64,000 nt of DNA from Stappia sp. MMSF_3263. Lineage in GTDB: Bacteria > Pseudomonadota > Alphaproteobacteria > Rhizobiales > Stappiaceae. Location: assembly GCF_030733745.1 (NCBI RefSeq), contig NZ_JASHIK010000004.1:1-64000 (forward strand), written 5' to 3'. How positions within the stretch are numbered: the stretch's first letter is position 1; each line of letters starts with the position of its first letter. Of the stretch, positions 7,854 to 17,335 are shown piece by piece. The notes beneath the pieces are model-generated. The model searched no databases. It was not told the origin of the DNA and worked only from the letters and a program-made list of their open reading frames with translations. The position numbers and the translations under genes were made by a program.

Positions 7854-9269
7854 TCAGGCGGTCGCTTCGGCCGTCTTGCCGGCGCGGGCCGCGTTCGCCT
7901 CGCCGATGTCCCAGAACAGGCCGGCCATCATCGCCAGCGCTTCGCGGGTCATGGAATGAAGCGCGTGCTCGTTCGGCGCGTGCTGGGAGCAGCCGGGGTA
8001 GGAATGCGGCACCCAGACGGTCGGCAGGCCGAGAATGTCGGCGAAGGTCTCGTTCGGCAGCGAGCCGGCGAGGTTCGGCAGGATCGCCGGCTTCTTGCCC
8101 GTGGTCGCCTCGATGGAGGTCTTGACGCGCGTGACCCAGGGATGGTCGGGGTCGAGTCGCGTTGCTTGGAAGAAACCCCGGTCGGCGGGAATGATCTCTA
8201 CCATCCCGAAGCCATGGGTATCGAGGTGACGGCGCAGCGCCGGCAGGATGTCGTCCGGATCGGTGCCGACCACATAGCGCAGCTGGCAATGGGCATGGGC
8301 GCGGCCCGAGATGGCGTTGACCGGAGCGGACGGCACGCCGCTGGTCTGGGCGAGAATGGCGAAGCTGTTCCAACCGAAGACGCGCTCGGACGGGGTCAGG
8401 CTCTCCTCGCCCCAGTCGGTGTCGACGGAAGGACCGTCGAACCCGCCCACCGGGCAGTCCTTCAGCGCCTCGCGCACGGCCGGCGTCAGGCTTGTCGGGC
8501 GCCATTCGGGCACCTGGATCTGGCCGCGGCGGTCGGTGATCGAGGCGAGCGCATGGGCCAGCACCATGGCCGGGTCGCGCAGCAGCCCACCCCAGTTGCC
8601 CGAGTGGTGGGCGCCCTCGCGCAGCTCGACGCGCAGGTCGAAATTGACCGCGCCGCGCGAGCCCATGAACAGGGTCGGCCGGTCGGGATGCAGGCGCGGG
8701 CCGTCGGAGGCGATCAGCACGTCGGCGGCGAAGGTCTCGCGGTTCTGCGAGAACAGCTCGGCAAGGCCGGGCGAGCCGCATTCCTCACCCATCTCGATGA
8801 TGATCTTGCAGTTGAAGCCGAGCGAGCCGCGCTCCTCAAGGATCGTCCGCAGCGCCGCGATGTTGATGCAGTGCTGGCCCTTGTTGTCGGCTGTGCCGCG
8901 CCCGTAGAGCTTGTCGCCCTCGCGCACCAGGCGGAAGGGATGCAGCCCCTCGCGCCACTGGTCGGTCTGGGCGCGGATGACATCGCCATGGCCGTAGGTG
9001 AGCACGGTCTCGAAGGCCGGGTCCTCGATGCGCTCGGCAAAGAGGAAGGGCACGGACGGGTCGACCGGGTTGGTCATGATGCGGCAGGTGAAGCCGAGCC
9101 CGGTGAGCTTGGGCTCCATCTCCTCGACGAGGTAGCGCATCAACTCCGCCCGGCGGGACGGGTCCTGGCTCTCGGTCTCAAAGGCGAGCATGCGGGCCAG
9201 CTCGGTCTCGTAGCCGCCGTTCGAAAGGAAATTGTCGATGCGCGCGATGGCGCTCTCACGGTTTGCCAA
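7854..9269 (-). CDS. M20 family metallopeptidase
   Basis: A 471-residue cytoplasmic peptidase of the M20 (ArgE/DapE/CPG2) family. Metal-site motifs are present: YGHGDV (about residue 90), [10 protein letters not shown] (about 125) and MGEECGSPG (about 160). No ATG lies near the family N-terminus. The best start is a TTG at 9269, one base after the transferase stop codon and preceded by GAGGGAG, giving [13 protein letters not shown]. Last gene of the peptide-uptake operon; with the gamma-glutamyltransferase it could finish hydrolysis of imported peptides such as Cys-Gly released from glutathione. Substrate inferred from context only. Confidence 0.85.
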   Translation of the reverse strand: MANRESAIARIDNFLSNGGYETELARMLAFETESQDPSRRAELMRYLVEEMEPKLTGLGFTCRIMTNPVDPSVPFLFAERIEDPAFETVLTYGHGDVIRAQTDQWREGLHPFRLVREGDKLYGRGTADNKGQHCINIAALRTILEERGSLGFNCKIIIEMGEECGSPGLAELFSQNRETFAADVLIASDGPRLHPDRPTLFMGSRGAVNFDLRVELREGAHHSGNWGGLLRDPAMVLAHALASITDRRGQIQVPEWRPTSLTPAVREALKDCPVGGFDGPSVDTDWGEESLTPSERVFGWNSFAILAQTSGVPSAPVNAISGRAHAHCQLRYVVGTDPDDILPALRRHLDTHGFGMVEIIPADRGFFQATRLDPDHPWVTRVKTSIEATTGKKPAILPNLAGSLPNETFADILGLPTVWVPHSYPGCSQHAPNEHALHSMTREALAMMAGLFWDIGEANAARAGKTAEATA

Positions 9270-9270
9270 G

Positions 9271-10854
9271 TCAGGCTCCCTCGGTTTCGGGCACGGCGTC
9301 GCCCCATGGCGACATGATCTCCGTGCACCCCATGTTGATGCCGTCCTGCCGCAGGACGCCGGCCGGGCAGGCGAAGGCATACGGGAAGACAGTGCGGCGG
9401 GTGGCCGTCACCGGATGGACGGCTGAAAGCGCGGACACGACGGACGGCGGCAGCGTCTCGTCGGCGAGGATCGCCCCGCCGCCGCTGTTGTCGATGCGCG
9501 GCTGGTGGAAGGCCCCTTCCAGGGACATGTCGAAGTCCATCAGGAAGGAGGTGAGGTTGAGCACGGCCGGAAGGATCTTGCGGCCGCCGGACGCGCCGAT
9601 GGCGAAGCGCCGGCCGTCCTTCTCGCCGATGGCCGGGCACACGTTCATCAGACAGGCCTTGTCGGGCGCCAGCGAGTTCGGCTTGCCGGGCTCGGGGTCG
9701 AACCACATGATGCCGTTGTTCATCAAGAGGCCGGTCGACGGCGAGACGACGCGCGAGCCGAACACCGCCAGCAGCGTCTGGGTGACGGCGCACATGTTGC
9801 CGTGCCGGTCGACGACGCTGAAATGGGTGGTGCAGGACGGCGTGCCGGAGCCTTCCGCCTCGCCCGTGTCGCCCATTTCGCGCAGGCGCCGCTCGTAGCT
9901 CGCCGTCAGCGCGCGGGCCATCTCGGAATAGCTGGCGCCGTCCGGCGCGGAGGTCGGCGTGAAGGCGGCCTCCATCATCGCCAGGCATTCGACGAGATTG
10001 GCGCCCGCCGTCAACCCGCGCGCCGCATGCACCGTGCCGCCGCGATAGGAAGTCTCCAGTGCCGGGGCGAGCGCCGCCCGGTAGGCGGCAAGGTCGCCCT
10101 GCGACAGCGAACCGCCCTTGGCCTGGACATCGGCGGCCATCGCCGCAGCGATGTCGCCCTCGTAGAAGTCGCGCGCGCCGGCCTCGGCGATGCGCCGCAG
10201 CGTGCCGGCAAGCCGGCCCTGGTCGAGGCGGATGTTGGGAACCGCGGTCCAGCCGGCGGATTTCGGCCAGATCCCGTCGTCGAGGAACATGGCCGCCGCA
10301 TCCGGATCCTTGGCGAGCTCGCGCGCCACCGAGGAGATGATCAGCGAGGCGTACCAGTCGACCAGCATGCCTTCGGCCGCAAGGTCGGCCGCCGGCATGA
10401 CGAGGTCCTTCCACCCCATCCGGCCCCAGGTCGCGTGCGCCAGTTCCATGCCGGCAACGGTGCCGGGAACGGCAATCGCCGTGGCGCCCTGGACGTTGCG
10501 GTCCTCGACCACGGACGGCCAGGGGAAGAGGTCGTTCGACTTGCCTTCGCCCGACAGCGGGTAGTCGGCCGGATCGAGGGCGGCGGGCGACCGCATGCCG
10601 AAATTGATGCTGTGCGCCTTCTGCTCGTCCTCGCGCCACAGGACCATGGCGCCGCCGCCGGCCGGGCCACTCATCCACGGTTCCAGAACGCCGACGGCGA
10701 AGGAGACGGCAACCGCCGCATCCACCGCATCGCCTCCGGCGGCCAAAACGGCCGCGCCGGTCTCTGCGGCCACCCGGTGCTGCGAGGCGACGACGCCGCC
10801 GCGGGTCTCGATGACGTGTTTGCGCACGGACTGGGTGCGCGAAAGATTGCTCAT
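9271..10854 (-). CDS. ggt: Gamma-glutamyltransferase (Ntn hydrolase family)
   Basis: A 527-residue gamma-glutamyltransferase-like enzyme, transferring or hydrolysing gamma-glutamyl groups of glutathione and related peptides. The autocatalytic cleavage site is recognisable: [13 protein letters not shown], with the nucleophilic threonine at about residue 342. It divides a large N-terminal and a small C-terminal subunit; GGRKILPAV matches the conserved glycine-rich C-terminal region. There is no signal peptide ([14 protein letters not shown]), so it should act in the cytoplasm, unlike the periplasmic enzyme of E. coli. Its position after an oligopeptide transporter fits import of intact gamma-glutamyl peptides. 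Confidence 0.88.
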   Translation of the reverse strand: MSNLSRTQSVRKHVIETRGGVVASQHRVAAETGAAVLAAGGDAVDAAVAVSFAVGVLEPWMSGPAGGGAMVLWREDEQKAHSINFGMRSPAALDPADYPLSGEGKSNDLFPWPSVVEDRNVQGATAIAVPGTVAGMELAHATWGRMGWKDLVMPAADLAAEGMLVDWYASLIISSVARELAKDPDAAAMFLDDGIWPKSAGWTAVPNIRLDQGRLAGTLRRIAEAGARDFYEGDIAAAMAADVQAKGGSLSQGDLAAYRAALAPALETSYRGGTVHAARGLTAGANLVECLAMMEAAFTPTSAPDGASYSEMARALTASYERRLREMGDTGEAEGSGTPSCTTHFSVVDRHGNMCAVTQTLLAVFGSRVVSPSTGLLMNNGIMWFDPEPGKPNSLAPDKACLMNVCPAIGEKDGRRFAIGASGGRKILPAVLNLTSFLMDFDMSLEGAFHQPRIDNSGGGAILADETLPPSVVSALSAVHPVTATRRTVFPYAFACPAGVLRQDGINMGCTEIMSPWGDAVPETEGA

Positions 10855-10896
10855 GAACGGTTCCTCACCACAGGCGGGACGGCGGGGCGGCGATGG

Positions 10897-11874
10897 TCAG
10901 CGGGCGGGTGCCGCGTGGAGATGGCAGTCGACATGGCCCTGCGGCCCGGCGACATGCGGAGGCGGGGTGGTCTTGCAGATATCCCGGACCTGCGCGCAAC
11001 GGGGATGGAAATGGCATCCCGGCGGCGGAGCGATCGGGTTGGGATAGCTGGCTCCCAGATGCGTGTCGGGCACCGAAAGGTTCGGGTCGGGCGTGAGCAC
11101 GGATTCCAGCAGGGCTTGCGTGTAGGGATGGCGGGGTCCGGCGAACAGCTCGGCCGCCGGCGCCTCCTCGACGACGCGGCCCAGATACATGACCGCCACA
11201 CGCGTTGCCAGGTGCTCGACCACCGCCAGGTTGTGGCTGATGAAGAGATAGGTCAGTCCGAGCTCCTCGCGCAGGTCGCCCAGAAGGTTGAGGATCTGCG
11301 ATTGCACGGAGACGTCGAGCGCCGATGTCGGTTCGTCGCAGATGACGATCTCCGGGTTCATGACCAGCGCGCGGGCGATGGCCACCCGCTGGCGCTGTCC
11401 GCCGGAAAGCTGGTTGGGATAGCCCTTCAGCACCCGTTGCGGCAGGCCGACAAGATCGAGCATGCGCCGCACCGAACCGGCGCGGGACGCGGCATCCCCG
11501 ATCCGGTGTGCAACGAGCGGCAGGGCGATGATGTCCTCGATGCTTTTGCGCGGGTTGAGGGAGGAATACGGGTCCTGGAAGATGGGCTGGATGCGCCGCG
11601 CCTGAAGCTTGCGCTCCCGGGGCGTGATTTCCTTGCCGTCGACCAGAACCTTCCCGGACGTGGGGACCTCGAGGCCGAGTAGGACTTTCGCCAGCGTGGA
11701 CTTGCCGCAACCGGATTCGCCCACCAGGCCGAGCACATCCTTCTTGTGGATGCGCAGGCTGACACCGCCGAGGGCATGAAGCGGCCGGGGCGCGGAAAAG
11801 AGCCCCTGCTTCACCTGATAAGTCTTGGTGACGTTGGCGAGTTCTAGGACGGGGGGAGTTGTCTTGTCGCTCAT
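10897..11874 (-). CDS. Peptide ABC transporter ATP-binding protein (OppF/DppF-like)
   Basis: A 325-residue ATPase of the oligopeptide/dipeptide class. Walker A is GESGCGKS at residues 52-59, followed by the signature LSGGQRQRVAIARAL and Walker B VICDEPTSALD. The C-terminal extension carries the cysteine-containing segment of OppF/DppF (GCHFHPRCAQVRDIC), where a 4Fe-4S cluster has been reported in some members. The start at 11874 overlaps the oppD-like gene by 4 bases. It pairs with that protein to drive the OppBC-like channel. Confidence 0.9.
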   Translation of the reverse strand: MSDKTTPPVLELANVTKTYQVKQGLFSAPRPLHALGGVSLRIHKKDVLGLVGESGCGKSTLAKVLLGLEVPTSGKVLVDGKEITPRERKLQARRIQPIFQDPYSSLNPRKSIEDIIALPLVAHRIGDAASRAGSVRRMLDLVGLPQRVLKGYPNQLSGGQRQRVAIARALVMNPEIVICDEPTSALDVSVQSQILNLLGDLREELGLTYLFISHNLAVVEHLATRVAVMYLGRVVEEAPAAELFAGPRHPYTQALLESVLTPDPNLSVPDTHLGASYPNPIAPPPGCHFHPRCAQVRDICKTTPPPHVAGPQGHVDCHLHAAPAR

Positions 11875-12866
11875 GCCGATGCGCCCTCCGGGATGTCGTG
11901 TATGCATCGATAGGCATGATCCGTTCCCGGACGTCGGACGGGCACGGGAGAGGAACAGGCGTCCTCCGCCACTTCGCAGCGCGAGCGGAAGGCGCAGCCC
12001 TCGACCTTGCCGATCAGGGACGGCACGATGCCGGGAATGGACCCCAGATGCTCGCCGGGTTTCGTCTTTCCGGGCACCGGAATGCATCGGAGCAGGCCCC
12101 TGGTATAGGGATGGCGCGGGTTCTCGAAGATCTCCCGCGCGCTGCCGTTCTCGACGACCTCGCCCGCATACATGACGACGACCTTGTCGGCGATCCGTGC
12201 GACGACGCCCAGATCATGGGTGACCAGGATCATCGCCATGTTCATCTCGCGCTGAAGGTCGGCGAGCAGGCGCAGGATCTGCGCCTGGATCGTCACGTCG
12301 AGCGCCGTGGTCGGCTCGTCGGCGATGATCAGTTCGGGTTCGCACATCAGCGCCATGGCGATCATGACGCGCTGGCGCAGGCCTCCCGAAAGCTGATGCG
12401 GGTATTGCCCGAGCCGGCTTTCGGCCGCCGTGATGCCGACCTTGCCAAGCAGCTCGATGGCCCGCGCGCGCGCTTCCGCCTTGCTGACGGGCCGGTGCAG
12501 CAGGAGCGCCTCCATCAGCTGGTCGCCGATCGTGTAGGCCGGGTTCAGGGACGTCATCGGCTCCTGGAAGATCATCGCCATGCGGTCGCCGCGCAGGGCG
12601 CGCATCGCCTTCGGCGTCTGGCGTTGCAGGTCGATGCCGGAGAAGTCGAGCCCGGCCGCCTTGCAGCGCATCTTCTTGGGCAGGAGCCCCATCAGGGCGA
12701 GAGAGGTGAGCGATTTGCCGCTGCCGCTCTCGCCGACGATGCAGAGCGTTTCTCCGCGCCGCAGCTCGAAATCGATGCCGCGCACGGCATGCAGCGTGCC
12801 CTGCGCCATGGGGACGTCTATGGTCAGGTTCTCGACCTTGAGGATCGGTTCCGTGGTCATGGTCAT
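11871..12866 (-). CDS. Peptide ABC transporter ATP-binding protein (OppD/DppD-like)
   Basis: A 331-residue ATPase. Walker A is GESGSGKS at residues 45-52, the signature [15 protein letters not shown], and Walker [15 protein letters not shown]-terminal cysteine-bearing oligopeptide-transporter segment is present ([18 protein letters not shown]). It overlaps its neighbours by 4 bases on both sides, showing tight translational coupling across oppB-C-D-F. It supplies energy for peptide import. Confidence 0.9.
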   Translation of the reverse strand: MTMTTEPILKVENLTIDVPMAQGTLHAVRGIDFELRRGETLCIVGESGSGKSLTSLALMGLLPKKMRCKAAGLDFSGIDLQRQTPKAMRALRGDRMAMIFQEPMTSLNPAYTIGDQLMEALLLHRPVSKAEARARAIELLGKVGITAAESRLGQYPHQLSGGLRQRVMIAMALMCEPELIIADEPTTALDVTIQAQILRLLADLQREMNMAMILVTHDLGVVARIADKVVVMYAGEVVENGSAREIFENPRHPYTRGLLRCIPVPGKTKPGEHLGSIPGIVPSLIGKVEGCAFRSRCEVAEDACSSPVPVRRPGTDHAYRCIHDIPEGASA

Positions 12867-13762
12867 CCCCTGTTTTCCGGTGCGGTCACGTCGCGCAGGC
12901 CGTCGCCGAGAAGGTTGATGGCAAGCACCAGGACGAAGAGCGCGACGCCGGGAATGGCGATCAGCCAGGGCTCGAAGAGCATCATCTGCTTGCCTTCCGA
13001 GATCATCAGGCCCCAGGACGGCGTCGGAGGCTGGACGCCAAGTCCCAGGAAGGAGAGGGCGGCCTCCAGAAGGATCGCGTGCGCCATTTCGAGGGTCACC
13101 ACGACGATCAGGTTGTTGACCACGTTGGGCATGATCTCAAGCAGGATGATGCGCCGTGTCGAACACCCGATCGCCTTGGCGGCATTGACGTATTCCAGGT
13201 CGCGCACCTGCAGGACGGAGGAGCGCATGACCACCGCGAAACGGTCCCACAAGAGCAGGCCGAGCACGCAGACGACCACCTGCAGCGAGCCGCCGAGAAT
13301 CGCAACGACCGCCAGCGCCACCAGCACCACCGGCATGGCCAACCGCACATTGATGAGAAAGGTGACGACCAGGTCGACGCGTCCGCCGAAATAGCCGGCG
13401 GCAACCCCCATCGCCGTGCCGATGAGGCCGGAGATCAGGGCCGCGAACAGGCCGATCGACAGCGAGATGCGGGCGCCGTAGAGAAGCCGGGCCAGATAGT
13501 CGCGGCCCAGGTGATCGGTGCCCAGCAGGTGTTCGGGATCGCTGCCCTCCATCCAGAAGGGCGGTTTCATTCGCGCCACCAAGTCCTGGGCATAGGGGTC
13601 GTGACCGGCGAGCAGCGGTGCGAGAAGCGCGATCAGCACGATCACCGCCAGCACGGCGATGCCGAAGACCAGGCCGTAATGGCCGAAGACGCGCTTGCGC
13701 AGGATGGCGGCCGGGCTCGGCGCGCGCAGCTCCTCGGCAACCGTTTCGATTGTACGTGCCAT
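12863..13762 (-). CDS. Peptide ABC transporter permease (OppC/DppC-like)
   Basis: A 299-residue inner-membrane permease. It has the N-terminal segment seen in DppC/OppC proteins before helix 1, and the GTDHLGRDYLARLLYGARISL motif region, which is diagnostic of this family. The EAA-type loop starts at VNAAKAIGCSTRRII. The start is the ATG at 13762, one base after the oppB-like stop codon. It forms the channel together with the OppB-like permease. Confidence 0.9.
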   Translation of the reverse strand: MARTIETVAEELRAPSPAAILRKRVFGHYGLVFGIAVLAVIVLIALLAPLLAGHDPYAQDLVARMKPPFWMEGSDPEHLLGTDHLGRDYLARLLYGARISLSIGLFAALISGLIGTAMGVAAGYFGGRVDLVVTFLINVRLAMPVVLVALAVVAILGGSLQVVVCVLGLLLWDRFAVVMRSSVLQVRDLEYVNAAKAIGCSTRRIILLEIMPNVVNNLIVVVTLEMAHAILLEAALSFLGLGVQPPTPSWGLMISEGKQMMLFEPWLIAIPGVALFVLVLAINLLGDGLRDVTAPENRG

Positions 13763-13763
13763 G

Positions 13764-14681
13764 TCAGCCCACCCGGATGCGCGGATCGAGCCAGGCATTG
13801 GCGAGATCCGACAGGAACGTGAACACGATGTAGAAGCAGGAGAAGATCAGGATCAGCGCCTGGACGGTCGGCAGGTCGTTGCGGGAGATGGACTCCCAGG
13901 CAAGATATCCCGCGCCGTGCAGGGCGAAGATCGACTCCACGACAATGGAACCGCCGAGCATGAACCCCATCTGCACCGCGGCAAGGCTGACCACCGGCAC
14001 GACCGCGTTGCGCAGCGCGTGCTTGAACATCACCCGCGTCTCGCTGGCGCCCTTGGCGCGGGCTGTGCGGATATAGTCCGCGTTGAGCACTTCCAGCATG
14101 CCGGCGCGCGTCAGGCGCATGATGGCCGGCATGGCGTAATAGCCAAGCACGATCGTCGGCATGATGAAATGTTTCCAGCTGCTGGAACCGGACGGCGGCA
14201 GCCAGCCGAGCTGGATCGAGAAGATGACGATCAGCACCAGGCCGAACCAGAAGCTCGGCATCGCCTGCCCCATCACGGACAGGAACAGCGCGCCCCGGTC
14301 GATCAGCGAATTGGGACGCATGGCGGCCAGAACGCCGAGCGGGATGGCGGTCACAAGGGCGAAGGAAATGCCGCAAACGCCCAGCAGCATGGTCGTCGAC
14401 AACCGGTCGGCGATCAGCGTGGAGACCGGCAGCTTGAAATAGTAGCTCTGGCCGAAGTCTCCGGCCAGGGCACCTGTCAGCCAGTCGACATACTGGACCA
14501 TGAAGGGACGGTCGAACCCGTAGAGCACGCGAATGGCCTCGATGTCGGTGGCGTTCGCGTTTTCGCCCGCGATAGCGGAGGCGGGGTCGCCGGACATGAA
14601 CAGCAGGCTGAAGCTGAGCAGTGACACCGTCAGCGTCACCAGGACGGCAAGTCCCAGCCGTTTCAAAGTGAAGATAAGCAT
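13764..14681 (-). CDS. Peptide ABC transporter permease (OppB/DppB-like)
   Basis: A 305-residue permease with six predicted helices. It shows the typical OppB/DppB start (LKRLGLAVLVTLTVSLLSF) and the periplasmic region with GFDRPFMVQYVDWL. The EAA loop includes YIRTARAKGASETRV. It is the first channel gene after the binding-protein gene, separated by 153 bases that contain a perfect 12-bp hairpin. Confidence 0.9.
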   Translation of the reverse strand: MLIFTLKRLGLAVLVTLTVSLLSFSLLFMSGDPASAIAGENANATDIEAIRVLYGFDRPFMVQYVDWLTGALAGDFGQSYYFKLPVSTLIADRLSTTMLLGVCGISFALVTAIPLGVLAAMRPNSLIDRGALFLSVMGQAMPSFWFGLVLIVIFSIQLGWLPPSGSSSWKHFIMPTIVLGYYAMPAIMRLTRAGMLEVLNADYIRTARAKGASETRVMFKHALRNAVVPVVSLAAVQMGFMLGGSIVVESIFALHGAGYLAWESISRNDLPTVQALILIFSCFYIVFTFLSDLANAWLDPRIRVG

Positions 14682-14794
14682 GTGTGGTTCCGATCGTCAG
14701 GCTGCCGGCTTCCTCGTGAAGGAAGGCGCGGCCATCCCCTGGCTGCCTGCCGCGCCCGTGTTTCGGGAGCGGTTAAGCGGTGGCGGACCGGAGA

Positions 14795-14822
14795 CATCCC
14801 GCGCCGGTAGCGGCGCGGGATG
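14795..14822 (-). terminator. Perfect hairpin between oppA-like and oppB-like genes
   Basis: Arms CATCCCGCGCCG (14795-14806) and CGGCGCGGGATG (14811-14822) form a 12-bp stem closed by the tetraloop GTAG, 12 bases after the binding-protein stop codon. No T-run follows. It probably stabilises the upstream message or partly stops transcription, giving more binding protein than permease. Confidence 0.6.
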
Positions 14823-14834
14823 CTCGCAAGCGGG

Positions 14835-16349
14835 CTAGTTCCAGCGCACGTGGAAGAAGCGCACCACCTCGTCGGGCGTCGGCGTGTAGGCCGCGTCCTT
14901 GGTGAAGACGTAGTTCGCATTGTAGGAGAACAGCGGCACCCAGTAGGCCTCGTCGGCGATCTTCTTGAGCGCCTTCGAGTAGTTCTCCTTGCGCACCGCC
15001 GGATCGACGGCGGTGTCGGCGACATCGAGCCAGGCCTTCACCTCGTCATCGCGCGCGAAATCCTCCTTGCCATGCTTGAAGAACTGGCTGGTGATCGCGG
15101 ACGCGTCATTCACCGAGTAGGAGCCCCAGGTCTGGAAGCTCATGCTGGTCTCGCCCTTGTGGCGCAGGTCGCGCAGGGCCGAGTACTGGAGGTACTTGAG
15201 GTTGGCGGTGATGCCGACTTCCGCAAGATAGGCCAGCATCGCCTCGGCATAGCCCCGGTCGCGATAGGCGTAGAGGTCGATGGAGAACCCGTCCGGGTAG
15301 CCGGCCTCGGCCAGAAGTGCTTTCGCCTTCTCCGGGTCGTACTCGTAGGTGGTGACGTCCTGCTCGCAGCCGAACTGGCTCGGGAAGCAGGCCGAGTGGA
15401 CGACCTTCGACTTGCCCTTGAGCAGATTGTCGACGATGGCCTTGCGGTCGATCGCGTGCATGAGGGCCTGGCGAACGGCGCGTTTGGTGATCGGATGGTC
15501 GGCGCCGCTGCGGCCGGCGGCGTCCAGTTCGAGATAGCCGATGCGCATCGTGCTTTCGTTGACGACATTCAGCCGGCCCATCGCGGCGAGCTTTTCGGCC
15601 TGATCGGCCGGCACGCCCCAGATGAAGTCGAGGCCGCCGCTGAACATCTCGGCCAGCTGCGTGTTGACGTCGGGAATGGTGCGGATGTCGACCGTGCCGA
15701 TCGTCGCCTTGCCCTTCGGGCCGCCGTGGTAGCCCTCGTATTTCTTCAGGACGAAATGCTTGCCGGGATCGACGCTCTCGACCATGTAGGGGCCGGTGCC
15801 CACGGGCTTCAGCGCCATGCCGGCGGGGCCCGCCTCGGCGTAATACTCGTTCGGATAGATCGACACCGGACCGGCGAGGAACTCCAGGGCGGCGGGGAAC
15901 GGACCGTTCGTCGTGATGCGGACGGTGTACTTGTCGACCTTCTCCGCGTCTTTCATCCAGTTGACGTTGCGCTGGACGACAACGCCGTTCTCCGGGTTTG
16001 CAACGAATTTCACCGTGTAGACGACGTCGTCGGCGTCGAATTCCTCGCCATTGTGAAACTTGACGCCTTCGCGGAGCTTCATCTCCAGCGTCGTGTCGTC
16101 CACCCATTGCCACGACGTGGCGAGGTTGCCTTCGTACTCGCCGGTTTCCTGGTTGAGATAGAGCAGGCCATCCCAGATCGAACGCTGCAGGATGACGCCC
16201 TCGCGGGCCGAGTTGAAGTAGCTGTCGACCGATTCCAGTTCCTTGGTGAAAGCGGCATTGAGCGTGTCACTTGCCTTGTCGGCCAGGGCACTGCTGCCAA
16301 CCATGGCCAAGGTCAATGCGACGGAACTCATCAGGAGACGTGGGTTCAT
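14835..16349 (-). CDS. Peptide ABC transporter substrate-binding protein (family 5)
   Basis: A 504-residue periplasmic binding protein of the DppA/OppA (SBP_bac_5) family. It has an N-terminal signal peptide (MNPRLLMSSVALTLAMVG, cleavage near ALA-DK) and the family motif LREGVKFHNGEEFDADDVVYT. The frame is open to 16415, but the ATG at 16349 gives a normal signal peptide and the upstream residues do not. It is the first gene of the operon that ends with gamma-glutamyltransferase and M20 peptidase, so gamma-glutamyl peptides such as glutathione are plausible ligands; that is inference. Confidence 0.88.
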   Translation of the reverse strand: MNPRLLMSSVALTLAMVGSSALADKASDTLNAAFTKELESVDSYFNSAREGVILQRSIWDGLLYLNQETGEYEGNLATSWQWVDDTTLEMKLREGVKFHNGEEFDADDVVYTVKFVANPENGVVVQRNVNWMKDAEKVDKYTVRITTNGPFPAALEFLAGPVSIYPNEYYAEAGPAGMALKPVGTGPYMVESVDPGKHFVLKKYEGYHGGPKGKATIGTVDIRTIPDVNTQLAEMFSGGLDFIWGVPADQAEKLAAMGRLNVVNESTMRIGYLELDAAGRSGADHPITKRAVRQALMHAIDRKAIVDNLLKGKSKVVHSACFPSQFGCEQDVTTYEYDPEKAKALLAEAGYPDGFSIDLYAYRDRGYAEAMLAYLAEVGITANLKYLQYSALRDLRHKGETSMSFQTWGSYSVNDASAITSQFFKHGKEDFARDDEVKAWLDVADTAVDPAVRKENYSKALKKIADEAYWVPLFSYNANYVFTKDAAYTPTPDEVVRFFHVRWN

Positions 16350-16393
16350 CTGCTTTTTCAACCGGCGCGGGGACCGGTCCCTCTGGTTGGGTT

Positions 16394-16425
16394 TTATTAT
16401 ATAATAATACGTCAAACCGTATTAT
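16394..16425. promoter_or_regulatory. AT-rich double palindrome in the oppA/iclR divergent promoter
   Basis: TTATTATATAATAA at 16394-16407 is a perfect 14-bp palindrome. It overlaps a second dyad, ATAATACG (16404-16411) and CGTATTAT (16418-16425), with a 6-base spacer. They stand out in otherwise GC-rich DNA, between the peptide operon and the divergent IclR gene. The IclR protein is the obvious candidate binder. Good -10-like hexamers occur on both strands here, but I cannot assign -35 boxes with confidence. Confidence 0.5.
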
Positions 16426-16527
16426 AGTTGAGCGTATGAAGCGCTTTTGCGCGTGTCAAGAATCCAGAATGCCCGTTCGATGGCGCCCTTGCGCAAATCT
16501 TCGGCGGAACCGACAGGGAGAGCTCGG

Positions 16528-17310
16528 GTGGGGAAGGACAAGCAGGACACGTTGTTCGTCGGGTCCCTGGAGAAGGGCATGCGCGTTCTCAATGCGTTCG
16601 GCGAGCGCTACACCGTTCTGGGGCTTACCGAAATTGCGGAGTTGACCGGCCTCGACAAGAGCGCTGCCCAGCGGCTGACGAACACGCTCCACAAGATCGG
16701 CTACCTGCACAAGGATCCGGATTCGCGCCGCTACAGTCCTTCGGTGAAATTGCTTGAACTCGGCAATGCCTATCAGTGGGCGGACCCTCTGGTTCAGCTG
16801 GCCATGCCCAAGATGATCGAACTCGGCAAGCAGCTCGGAGAGCGCGTTAATGTCGCCCGGCTTGCCGGGACCGAGATCGTCTATGTGATCCGCATTCCCA
16901 CGCAGCTGACGGCATTCGGCGCGATGATCGCGGGTCGGCGCTTGTCCGCTCTCACCACCTCGAGCGGCCGGGCCATGATCGCCCGGCTTGGCGAGGCCGA
17001 GCGCAAGGAGGCGATCGCGACCTGGCCGATCACCGCGCTGACGCCGAAGACCACGCTCGATCGGGCGAAGATCGCCGAGGAAATCGAGAAGGCGGTTGCT
17101 TGCGGCTACGGCCTGACCCAGAGCGAGAACATCATGAACGAAATCGGCATCGCGGCGCCGATCACGACCGCTGACGGGCGCCCGGTGGCAACGGTCCAAT
17201 GCTCGATCTCGAGCCTGAAATGGTCGCTGGAAAGAGTGCGCGAGGAAATCGCGCCGCACCTGATCGAAGTGGCGAACTCCATCCATCTTCCGGCACAGGG
17301 CAAGGCCTGA
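16528..17310 (+). CDS. IclR family transcriptional regulator
   Basis: A 260-residue regulator. The N-terminal winged helix has LTEIAELTGLDKSAAQRLTN (about residues 29-48) as its recognition part. The C-terminal IclR effector domain includes TSSGRAMIARL and the closing SENIMNEIGIAAPI segment. The preferred start is the GTG at 16528, with GGGAGAG a few bases upstream and a length typical of the family; the frame is open further to 16447. It is divergent from the gamma-glutamyl peptide operon and likely controls it. Confidence 0.87.
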   Translation: MGKDKQDTLFVGSLEKGMRVLNAFGERYTVLGLTEIAELTGLDKSAAQRLTNTLHKIGYLHKDPDSRRYSPSVKLLELGNAYQWADPLVQLAMPKMIELGKQLGERVNVARLAGTEIVYVIRIPTQLTAFGAMIAGRRLSALTTSSGRAMIARLGEAERKEAIATWPITALTPKTTLDRAKIAEEIEKAVACGYGLTQSENIMNEIGIAAPITTADGRPVATVQCSISSLKWSLERVREEIAPHLIEVANSIHLPAQGKA

Positions 17311-17335
17311 CATCGCGCCGCTGGCCGCTCGGCCG

